A DNA stretch of 14,529 nucleotides from Lachnospiraceae bacterium (GTDB taxonomy: Bacteria; Bacillota; Clostridia; Lachnospirales; Lachnospiraceae): NCBI GenBank assembly GCA_016282215.1, contig JAEEKC010000142.1, positions 1 to 14,529 on the forward strand, given 5' to 3'. Below the pieces are notes generated by a model. It did not search any database. It saw only the letters and a program-made list of their open reading frames with translations, and had not been told where the DNA came from. Shown piece after piece: positions 7,501-14,018 of the stretch (position 1 is its first letter; the number at the start of each line of letters is the position of its first letter). The position numbers and the translations under genes are program-made.

Positions 7501-7602
7501 AGGCCCCTCATCAGTCGCCTTCGGCGACAGCCGTCTCGCCTGCCGGCTCGGTCCACGCTGGGCAAGCGCCACCGGCGCTTAGCGACCCCAACGGGGGAAG
7601 CC
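7501..7602. repeat. Dispersed GC-rich palindromic repeat, long composite copy
   Basis: The element begins AGGCCCCTCATC and ends GGGGGAAGCC, the same terminal blocks as the copy at 12047-12098. It contains GTCGCC/GGCGAC (7514-7519 and 7523-7528) and AAGCGCC/GGCGCTT (7564-7570 and 7574-7580) hairpins. About 50 bases in the middle are absent from the other copy. It lies between two convergent genes. From memory, elements of this kind are common between genes in gut Clostridia. Confidence 0.7.
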
Positions 7603-7608
7603 TTTTTT
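7577..7608 (+). terminator. Probable terminator for the helix-turn-helix gene, formed by the end of the repeat
   Basis: GCTT (7577-7580) pairs with AAGC (7598-7601) and CCCC (7586-7589) pairs with GGGG (7593-7596) around an AAC loop, followed by CTTTTTT. The stem is interrupted and competes with the neighbouring AAGCGCC hairpin, so efficiency is uncertain. The minus strand has no matching T-run, so it would serve only the plus-strand gene. Confidence 0.5.
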
Positions 7609-7611
7609 GCT

Positions 7612-7665
7612 CTTGTCAGTTGCAGATTACCAGTACTTCTTATCAGCTGCAGATTATCAGTTACT
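7612..7665. repeat. Two tandem copies of a 27-base repeat
   Basis: The core CAGYTGCAGATTAYCAGT occurs at 7617-7634 and 7644-7661, inside two consecutive 27-base units differing at a few positions. A third partial unit (GTCAGTT, near 7668-7674) overlaps the stop codon of the beta-helix gene. The role is unknown. The repeat sits between that stop codon and the composite dispersed repeat. Confidence 0.7.
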
Positions 7666-7668
7666 CTG

Positions 7669-8376
7669 TCAGTTCCTGATCTCAAACGCACCCTTGGGCA
7701 TTTCCTTTTTGATCTTCACGCGCTGTACCTGACGGCCGCCCTCTTTGTAGATGACGCCTTCATTGACCATGCCGCGCACGCAGGAGCAGGGATAAATGCT
7801 GACGTTCCGTGAGATAATGGTACCGGGGTTCAGCACGCTGTTGCAGCCAACCTGGGCATAATCGCCGATGACCGCGCCGAACTTGCGAAGGTGCGTATCG
7901 ATCTTGCCAAGCGAAAAGCTGACAACCACATTTGTCTTATCATTCTTCACATTCGACGTAATGGCGCCTGCGCCCATATGGGCCTTATAGCCGAGCACGC
8001 TGTCGCCCACATAATTAAAATGCGGTACCTCGCAGCCGTCAAAAATGATACTGTTCTTTACTTCCACGGAATTACCGATCACGCATCCCTCACCGATCAC
8101 TGCGCTGCCACGGATAAATGCACAATGACGCAGCTGGTTATTCGGTCCGATGATGGTCGGTCCGCCGATATAAGCCGTCGGTGCGATCACTGCGGTGTTA
8201 TGCACCCACACATCTTCACCCCTCTGCTCATAATCCGGTCCGAGCATGGGGCCGAGACCTTTGATAAAGTCCGTAATGAGCGGCAGCACACCCCAGGGGT
8301 TCTCCGTTGCCTCAAACAGAGGACTAGCAATCGTGTGTGTCATGTCCAAAAACTTCTCGCTTTTAAAGATTTCCAT
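7669..8376 (-). CDS. GlmU-like left-handed beta-helix (hexapeptide) acyltransferase-type protein
   Basis: This protein of 235 residues consists of an N-terminal helical segment (1-50) and a left-handed beta-helix from about 55 to 205. The hexapeptide turns include IAPTAYIGGPTIIG, AVIGEGCVIG and VIGDYAQVG. The stretch VPHFNYVGDSVLG at 117-129 and GAGAITSNVKNDKTN at 135-149 closely resemble the acetyltransferase half of GlmU, including the histidine at 119 that aligns with the GlmU catalytic region. The nucleotidyltransferase (pyrophosphorylase) half of GlmU is absent, so the full bifunctional reaction cannot be made by this protein alone. It probably transfers an acyl group to a sugar or nucleotide sugar; the substrate is unknown. 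AAGGAGG lies six bases before the ATG. It follows topB by 55 bases and is probably cotranscribed with it. Confidence 0.87.
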   Translation of the reverse strand: MEIFKSEKFLDMTHTIASPLFEATENPWGVLPLITDFIKGLGPMLGPDYEQRGEDVWVHNTAVIAPTAYIGGPTIIGPNNQLRHCAFIRGSAVIGEGCVIGNSVEVKNSIIFDGCEVPHFNYVGDSVLGYKAHMGAGAITSNVKNDKTNVVVSFSLGKIDTHLRKFGAVIGDYAQVGCNSVLNPGTIISRNVSIYPCSCVRGMVNEGVIYKEGGRQVQRVKIKKEMPKGAFEIRN

Positions 8377-8431
8377 GATCTCCCTCCTTATGCCTTCTGA
8401 TCAATCATCCCTTTTGTTCTTATGTTCTTTT

Positions 8432-10576
8432 TTATTTCTTGCCCTTCTTTTTATAGCCGCCTTTTTTACCGCCGCCGGATGAAGAATTCTTATAATACTG
8501 CGCCGTTGCTGCCAGCGCACTTCTGATCTGCGCTCTTTCATCCCGCTTCTTGACACCGTCAATGCGCTTTCTCACAAAATCAGACAGCTTTACCATGTAC
8601 TCATCGGAGGTGATACTGCCCTCAGCCACCTGCGAAAGTCCCATCTCCCAGCTGGCCGTCATCTTGGGCATCAGCATCTCCGGCATGGAATAACGCACCA
8701 CATAAAAAATGCTTTCACCGAGATGTGTCGGCGTATAGATCTGCGTCTTTTTATTCAGCGCCAGGTATTCGATGGAAACCAGCTTTTTCAGGATCTCCGC
8801 CCTGGTGGCGCTGGTGCCGATCCCGCTTCCCTTGATCTGCGCCCGCAGTTCTTCGTCTTCAATGAGCTGACCCGCATTTTCCATGGCCAGGATCATGGAG
8901 CCGGAATTATACCGTTTCGGCGGTGAGGTCTCGCCTTCTTTGATGGTAAAACCATCGCCTTCTATTATAGCATGTTTTTTCAGAGAAGAAAGATAATTTA
9001 TAAAATTCTCATCACAAACAATATCTTCCTGCTTTCCTTCGTCCTTCGCAGTGCCCTCGCCGCCTTCGTTTCCTTCTTCGCCGTCGCCGGAGGTGTTCTC
9101 TTCTCCCTCTTCTCCGTTCTTCGCGCCGGCGTTCTGTTTTTTAAAGAACTTATCCGAAAAGACTTTCTGATAGCCTTCCTCCGTCATCACCTTGAAGTTT
9201 GCAAAAAAACTCTCATCCATGCGGCGGACCACCAGGGCCACTTTTAAAAACTCCGCATCCGGACAGAAAATGGCAAGAAACCTTCGAAGGATCAGCTCAT
9301 ACACCTTGGCCGCAACCGGCGATAAGGACGTCGCCTTGCTCACCTGGTCTCCCGTGGGAATGATGGCATAATGGTCCGTGATCTGCTTGTCGTTGACGTA
9401 CTTGGTCTTCTCAAGGCCTTCGTAGGTCTTTTTCTGCAGGATGTACCGCACAAAGGGATCCATCCCCGGATAAGCCGCAAGGGGCCCTATATTCTTGGTG
9501 ATCTCTTTTGCCACCGCCGTGGAAAGCACACGGGCATCCGTTCTCGGATAGGTGGTCATTTTTTTCTCATAGAGCTCCTGCGCCACGGAAAGTGTCTGGT
9601 CCGGGCTGAGCTTAAACAGTCTGGAGCAGTCGTTTTGCAGCTCTGCCAAGTTATACAAAAGCGGCGGCTTTTTGACTTCCTTTTTCTTCTCGCTCTTTTC
9701 GAGTTCAAACTGGATCGGCGGGTTTTCCGAAAGCTTCGCCACAAGGTTTTCGGCATCCTCTTTCTTCAAAAAGCCGTTTTCCTTGTATAAAAGAGGCGAC
9801 TCAAAATAGGCAGAACCCTTCACTGCGCGCCACTCTGCAGCCACCGGCGTCTCGCCGATCTTTAAGTTAGCCAGAATACGGTAAAAAGGCGTCTTCTGGA
9901 ATTTGCGGATCTGCCATTCCCGGTCCACCACCATGCCGAGCACGCAGGTCATAACGCGGCCCACCGAAACCGTCACCCGGTCGCGGGACAGGCCTTCCTG
10001 CAGCACGTAGCGGTATTTCAGCGTCAGGGCACGGGAAAAATTGATGCCCATCAGAAAGTCTTCTTTGGCGCGCAGATAGGCGGAATCGCTCAGGTTATCA
10101 TAAGCGGATAGGTCCTTCGCCTCGTCAATGCCGCGCATGATCTCATCCTCGGTCTGGGAATCGATCCAGACGCGCTTCCTGTTTTTCCCCTGGACATTCG
10201 CCATCTGCTCCACAAGGCGGTAGATGTATTCTCCCTCACGCCCGGAATCGGTGCAGACATAGATGGTGTCCACCTCGGGCTTTGTCAGCAAGCCCTTTAC
10301 GATGTCGAACTGCTTTTTCGTATTCGGAATGACCTCGTATTTGAAGGTCTCCGGCAAAAAAGGCAGGGGATCCATCTGCCACTTTTTCCAGGCACTGTCA
10401 TAGACCTCCGGATAGCTCATGGTCACGAGATGGCCCACGCACCAGGTCACGATCGTGTCCTCCGCCGTCATATAGCCGGTATTGTCCTTGAAATGCAACC
10501 CTTTTCTGTGTGCCAGCGTTTCGGCGAACTGCCGCGCCACGCTGGGTTTTTCCGCAATATAAAGTGATATTCCCAT
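8432..10576 (-). CDS. topB: DNA topoisomerase III (type IA)
   Basis: Type IA topoisomerases pass single DNA strands through a transient break, here probably to resolve replication and recombination intermediates. The protein has 714 residues. The Toprim domain begins LYIAEKPSVA (catalytic glutamate at 9) and continues with CTDSGREGE at 108-116. SVGRV at 204-208 belongs to the DNA-gate region. The active-site tyrosine is in TTYPRTD (residue 343), and GSGIGTSATRAEIL at 583-596 is the late conserved motif. Two positions depart from the usual wording: SVGRVMTC instead of SVGRVQTP, and GIGTSATRA instead of GIGTPATRA. Residues 482-518 form a Glu/Gly-rich acidic insert, and the end is Gly/Lys-rich with no zinc fingers. 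The ribosome binding site (AGGA) is modest. It lies 55 bases downstream of the ATPase gene and 55 bases upstream of the beta-helix gene. Confidence 0.96.
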   Translation of the reverse strand: MGISLYIAEKPSVARQFAETLAHRKGLHFKDNTGYMTAEDTIVTWCVGHLVTMSYPEVYDSAWKKWQMDPLPFLPETFKYEVIPNTKKQFDIVKGLLTKPEVDTIYVCTDSGREGEYIYRLVEQMANVQGKNRKRVWIDSQTEDEIMRGIDEAKDLSAYDNLSDSAYLRAKEDFLMGINFSRALTLKYRYVLQEGLSRDRVTVSVGRVMTCVLGMVVDREWQIRKFQKTPFYRILANLKIGETPVAAEWRAVKGSAYFESPLLYKENGFLKKEDAENLVAKLSENPPIQFELEKSEKKKEVKKPPLLYNLAELQNDCSRLFKLSPDQTLSVAQELYEKKMTTYPRTDARVLSTAVAKEITKNIGPLAAYPGMDPFVRYILQKKTYEGLEKTKYVNDKQITDHYAIIPTGDQVSKATSLSPVAAKVYELILRRFLAIFCPDAEFLKVALVVRRMDESFFANFKVMTEEGYQKVFSDKFFKKQNAGAKNGEEGEENTSGDGEEGNEGGEGTAKDEGKQEDIVCDENFINYLSSLKKHAIIEGDGFTIKEGETSPPKRYNSGSMILAMENAGQLIEDEELRAQIKGSGIGTSATRAEILKKLVSIEYLALNKKTQIYTPTHLGESIFYVVRYSMPEMLMPKMTASWEMGLSQVAEGSITSDEYMVKLSDFVRKRIDGVKKRDERAQIRSALAATAQYYKNSSSGGGKKGGYKKKGKK

Positions 10577-10631
10577 GTATTATCCTATCGGAATTCTCCG
10601 ACGTCACACCAAAGTCATTCGTAATCGGATC

Positions 10632-12014
10632 CTACTCCATCCAATCTTCCATACAGATCAATTCAAGCTCATCCTTCATCTTTGCCTCAAGAGAGATCTT
10701 CTCATCAAAACCATCTCTTGCGAACAGGTAGATCCTATCGGGCTTTACCTTAGCCCCGGCCAGGGTCAAAAGTGCACGCTCATATACCTCGTAAGGCATG
10801 TAGGGCATTTCAAAGCAGGCAAAGGCCGCGACCGCGCCCATGCGATGCTCGTCAAAGGCCAGATAATCGATATAGCCGTCCTTGCCGTCAAAGACGCCTT
10901 CCTCTTCCACGTCGATATCCAGCTCATCCGCCAGCGCCAGCGACTGCATGTATTCGAAAACAAGCTGGGAAAAAGCGGGTGCCGCGAAACGTTCCAGTTC
11001 CCCTTTGATATACTGTTCATAAAATGCATCCGGACTTTTCAGCGCCAGCTGGCTCATATGGGGATATAAAAACCGGAACCAGAAACGAAGGAAGGGATTG
11101 GATATCCGGTAAATGCCCTTTCTCTGGGTATCCCGCCCTCTGACGTCAATGGAAAAGACTTTTTCCACGGCCTCGATCTCCATCAGGTTCTTTAAATATA
11201 CGCTGATCTTGGCTCTGGAAAACTCCGTATGGTCGTAGATATCGCCCAGCTTGTCGCGTCCCTCGCCAAGGGCCGAAAGGATCGAATAATAGACGCCGCC
11301 CTCCCGCACATGATCCATCACGATCCGCGAGCCTTCATCATAGAGGCTGCAGCCGGGATCGAGCAGATGGGTGGTCAGATTCTGTTTCAGGGAAAGCGCG
11401 GGATCAAAGTATTTCCACAGCCCTGGCACGCCGCCGAGGATACTGTAGGTGATCACTTTTTCCACTTTGGAATAATTTGAAAATACGCCGGATAATGCGT
11501 CAAAAGAAAGGGGACGCACTTTTAAAAAGCCGGAAATGGAAAAGGCCGCTTTCCCGATCTTGCTCACCAGCTGGTTTTCCACGAAGCCGACCTCGGATGA
11601 GCACAGCACGATCATGTACTGCATGCAGACTCTCGCCGGGATGGTCGAGAGCATTTCCATAAAATCGGAATCCGAACGGATCAGGGAATCGAACTCATCG
11701 ATGATGAGAACTTTTTTCTCCATGCCGCCTTCCTGCCCGGCGCTGAAATACCCGCCCAGGATCTCTTCCCAGGAAGGGTAGTCGCTTTCCATGGAAAAGC
11801 CTTCGGATGTCAGCTGCGCCGCCATAAGATAGCGGTGCTGGCGGTCACTTCCCTCGCCTGCGTGAAAGTAAAAAACTTCTTTTCCTTTTGCAAAGTCCAG
11901 GATCAGGCGGGTTTTGCCGATGCCCTTCTGTCCGTAGAGGATCAGAAGGCTCTGGCCCTGGCCTGCGTAGATCTGGTTGAGATATTGTAATTCGTTCTCA
12001 CGAAGTGGTATCAT
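10632..12014 (-). CDS. AAA-type ATPase of the ATPase_2/DUF234 kind with a degenerate C-terminal nuclease-like domain
   Basis: This protein of 460 residues is probably cytoplasmic. The N-terminal ATPase has Walker A GQKGIGKT (28-35), Walker B KVLIIDEFD (101-109) and a sensor-like VLCSS (136-140). GGVPGLWKYFDP (194-205) is a phrase typical of archaeal-type ATPase_2 proteins. A winged-helix segment spans about 240-290. NPFLRFWFRFLYP (306-318) and the region to 440 match the DUF234 layout, a domain related to PD-(D/E)XK nucleases. In such domains a YIDYLA-like strand is followed by a charged E-x-K strand. Here the first is kept (380-386), but the second reads AFACFEMP (397-404), so the nuclease residues appear lost. 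AGAGGA lies seven bases before the ATG. The gene heads a probable operon with topB. Its partner and role are unknown, and members of this family are often annotated only as ATP-binding proteins. Confidence 0.86.
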   Translation of the reverse strand: MIPLRENELQYLNQIYAGQGQSLLILYGQKGIGKTRLILDFAKGKEVFYFHAGEGSDRQHRYLMAAQLTSEGFSMESDYPSWEEILGGYFSAGQEGGMEKKVLIIDEFDSLIRSDSDFMEMLSTIPARVCMQYMIVLCSSEVGFVENQLVSKIGKAAFSISGFLKVRPLSFDALSGVFSNYSKVEKVITYSILGGVPGLWKYFDPALSLKQNLTTHLLDPGCSLYDEGSRIVMDHVREGGVYYSILSALGEGRDKLGDIYDHTEFSRAKISVYLKNLMEIEAVEKVFSIDVRGRDTQRKGIYRISNPFLRFWFRFLYPHMSQLALKSPDAFYEQYIKGELERFAAPAFSQLVFEYMQSLALADELDIDVEEEGVFDGKDGYIDYLAFDEHRMGAVAAFACFEMPYMPYEVYERALLTLAGAKVKPDRIYLFARDGFDEKISLEAKMKDELELICMEDWME

Positions 12015-12046
12015 GGTGTTTCCTCTATGTAAATTCCGGCTCTTGC

Positions 12047-12098
12047 AGGCCCCTCATCCGGCCCTACGGGCCACCTTCCCCACCAGGGGGAAGGCTTC
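12047..12098. repeat. Dispersed GC-rich palindromic repeat, short copy
   Basis: This 52-base element starts AGGCCCCTCATC and ends GGGGGAAGGCTTC. It contains GGCCC/GGGCC (12060-12064 and 12068-12072) and CCTTCCCC/GGGGAAGG (12074-12081 and 12087-12094) hairpins. A T-rich run (12099-12111) follows on the plus strand, so the element could end plus-strand transcripts, but no plus-strand gene lies upstream. It sits in the 132-base gap between the EAL gene and the ATPase gene, in their transcribed direction. It shares both ends with the copy at 7501-7602. Confidence 0.75.
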
Positions 12099-12146
12099 AT
12101 TTCGTTTTTTTCAATTATTCGAATATCAGTGTTTTTCTCATTAGCA

Positions 12147-13937
12147 TTATGACACCAACCTTCCCAACAGCGCCTCGATGCTCTCTGCCGGCTGCGGGCG
12201 TCCCAGTAAGAAGCCCTGGATGTTGTCGCATTCGATGCTCTTTAGGTATTCGAGCTGTCTGTCGTTCTCAACACCCTCTGCTACCGTCTCATAGCCAAGG
12301 CGTTTTACCATGGCAATGATGGATTCGGTGATGATCCTGGTGGAATCGTCATCGATGACCGTGTCGATAAAGGACTTGTCGATCTTGAGGGTATCGATGG
12401 GCAGGTTCTTCAGGTAAGACAGGGATGAATAGCCGGTGCCGAAATCGTCCAAAGAGATTTTGATCCCTTTCTCACGGATCCGGTTCATGGAATCGAGCAC
12501 GCCTTCGGGATCGTCGATCAGCACACTCTCGGTGATCTCCAGCTCAAGGAAGGCCGGATTGACACCGTACTCGTCGATCAGCGCAAAGAGGGTCGGGATG
12601 AAATCCGACTTCTTAAACTGGATCGCGGAAATGTTCACAGACAGAACGATAGGATAATTGTAATTCTTCATCCAGGATGCATAGGAAGAGATGGCCTCTT
12701 TCAGCACCCAGTGCCCGATATGGTCGATCAGGCCCGCGCGCTCTGCCAGCGGTATGAAACGGGACGGGCTGATAAAATAGCCCTCCTCATTTTTCCAGCG
12801 GATCAGCGCTTCCACGCCGCGCAGTTTCTTGCTCACCGCATCATACTGCGGCTGGTAGTAAAGTTCAAAAGCGTTATGATCAATAGCCTGCTTTAAGTCA
12901 TTTTCCAATGCGATATTGCCCAGGAAATCGTCAAGTACCGGCGCCTCAAAGTAATAGAGTCCGGCCACGTTGTCGCCCTTTTGCTGTTCGAGGGCGATCT
13001 CGGCGCAGTTGATCAACTCGATGGAATTGCGCGCACTTTCCGGATATCTGGCAATGCCGCCGGACACCGAAATCTCTATATTGTCTTTTCCCGTAATGGG
13101 GATCGGCGTTTTCAGATACTCGGAGAGGGTTTCAAAAAACCGGTTCGCATCTCTGCCGATGGGATTATAAAAAGCAGCGAAATACACTTCCGAATGGAAA
13201 TGCGAAAGCAGACAGTCCTCGGACTGGGTATCCCGCAGGTGAAGGCCTAAGTTCTGCAGCAGCTCATCTCCCGCGATCATGCCGAGGGCATCATTGATAT
13301 CTTTAAAATTGTCGACCTTCAGGCACAGCACCTCGATGGACGCACCCTCATCTTCCGCCTTGCGCACCCAGTCAGAAAGCAGGCGCACAAAATAGTTGCG
13401 GTTATACAGGCCCGTCAGTGTGTCATAATAGGCCATGTACTTCAGATTCTCGGTCTGTTGTCTTTCCCTGGTGCAGTCATGGAGACGGATGATCTTCTCG
13501 CTGGGCCTTCCGTGCTCATTATAACTGATGGTCACTTCCATCCCCAGCCATTTGCCGTTTTTCAGACGGCCTTCGCAGCCCGCGGAAGATCTGTTTTCCT
13601 CTTCCACGAACAGCGTTTTTCTGACCGTATCCCGGAACTCTTCCAGAAAAATCTGCGGAAACCGCAACAGATCATCCCGGTTTTCCAGAGTGAACGTAAA
13701 ATACGGCTCTGTCTTTCCGAGAATCTCTATGCGGTCAGCGTTAAAATCATAGTATAAAAAAGTGTTGGATGATGTGCCGCAGATCATTCTGAACATCTTA
13801 TCGTTGTCCAGAAGTTTCTGATTGATGACATTTAACATATCCAGTTGATAGTTTCGATCCGGCGCACCTGTGTCATCCGGTGTGTTCGTCAGATTCTGCA
13901 TATATTTCCCCAGTTCCTGAAATTTACTTTTTTTCAA
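12147..13937 (-). CDS. PAS-like / degenerate GGDEF / EAL protein (cyclic di-GMP phosphodiesterase)
   Basis: This 596-residue signalling protein has no membrane segment. Residues 50-160 look like a PAS-type sensor, and 165-330 form a GGDEF domain that has lost its active site. The GGDEF motif reads HSEVY (248-252), and the first metal-binding aspartate is replaced (KVDNF at 207-211), so cyclic di-GMP synthesis is not expected. The EAL domain at 340-590 keeps all the usual residues: GVEALIRW (E376), N435, ELEITES (E467), LDDFG (D497, D498), K518, AEGVE (E554, E557) and Q574. It is therefore predicted to hydrolyse cyclic di-GMP to pGpG. The start chosen is TTG at 13937-13935, with GGGAG about ten bases upstream. 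The next in-frame ATG is codon 13, a possible alternative. The gene follows asd by 81 bases with no visible terminator, so read-through from asd is likely. Confidence 0.93.
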   Translation of the reverse strand: MKKSKFQELGKYMQNLTNTPDDTGAPDRNYQLDMLNVINQKLLDNDKMFRMICGTSSNTFLYYDFNADRIEILGKTEPYFTFTLENRDDLLRFPQIFLEEFRDTVRKTLFVEEENRSSAGCEGRLKNGKWLGMEVTISYNEHGRPSEKIIRLHDCTRERQQTENLKYMAYYDTLTGLYNRNYFVRLLSDWVRKAEDEGASIEVLCLKVDNFKDINDALGMIAGDELLQNLGLHLRDTQSEDCLLSHFHSEVYFAAFYNPIGRDANRFFETLSEYLKTPIPITGKDNIEISVSGGIARYPESARNSIELINCAEIALEQQKGDNVAGLYYFEAPVLDDFLGNIALENDLKQAIDHNAFELYYQPQYDAVSKKLRGVEALIRWKNEEGYFISPSRFIPLAERAGLIDHIGHWVLKEAISSYASWMKNYNYPIVLSVNISAIQFKKSDFIPTLFALIDEYGVNPAFLELEITESVLIDDPEGVLDSMNRIREKGIKISLDDFGTGYSSLSYLKNLPIDTLKIDKSFIDTVIDDDSTRIITESIIAMVKRLGYETVAEGVENDRQLEYLKSIECDNIQGFLLGRPQPAESIEALLGRLVS

Positions 13938-13960
13938 TACAGCGCAGCTCCCATGCTGCG
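13934..13960 (-). promoter_or_regulatory. Hairpin and six-codon open frame at the TTG start of the EAL gene
   Basis: On the minus strand CGCAGC and GCTGCG (13960-13955 and 13948-13943) form a perfect 6-bp stem with loop ATGGGA. Part of the only Shine-Dalgarno-like sequence, GGGAG, falls in that loop. A short frame ATGGGAGCTGCGCTGTATTGA ends with its TGA overlapping the TTG start. This suggests possible structure-dependent or coupled initiation. The arrangement is seen directly, but its effect is inferred. Confidence 0.35.
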
Positions 13961-14018
13961 ATATCCGCTTCCGGCATTTGCCTTCAGCGATTGTGGCTGC
14001 TATGGCTGTTTCGGCAAT

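Noticed and set aside
7501..7602. A CRISPR array
   Set aside because: The repeated blocks are single palindromic elements and a two-unit tandem repeat. There are no regularly spaced identical repeats with unique spacers, and no cas gene is present.
7497..7691. A 64-codon minus-strand frame through the composite repeat
   Set aside because: It is made almost entirely of the palindromic repeat and lacks a ribosome binding site.
7891..8400. A 169-codon open frame opposite the beta-helix gene
   Set aside because: It overlaps the clearly identified hexapeptide protein and reads as shadow sequence.
10632..12014. An anti-phage defence ATPase or effector
   Set aside because: The architecture is compatible with many cellular roles, and no phage, toxin, nuclease or other defence gene lies nearby to support it.
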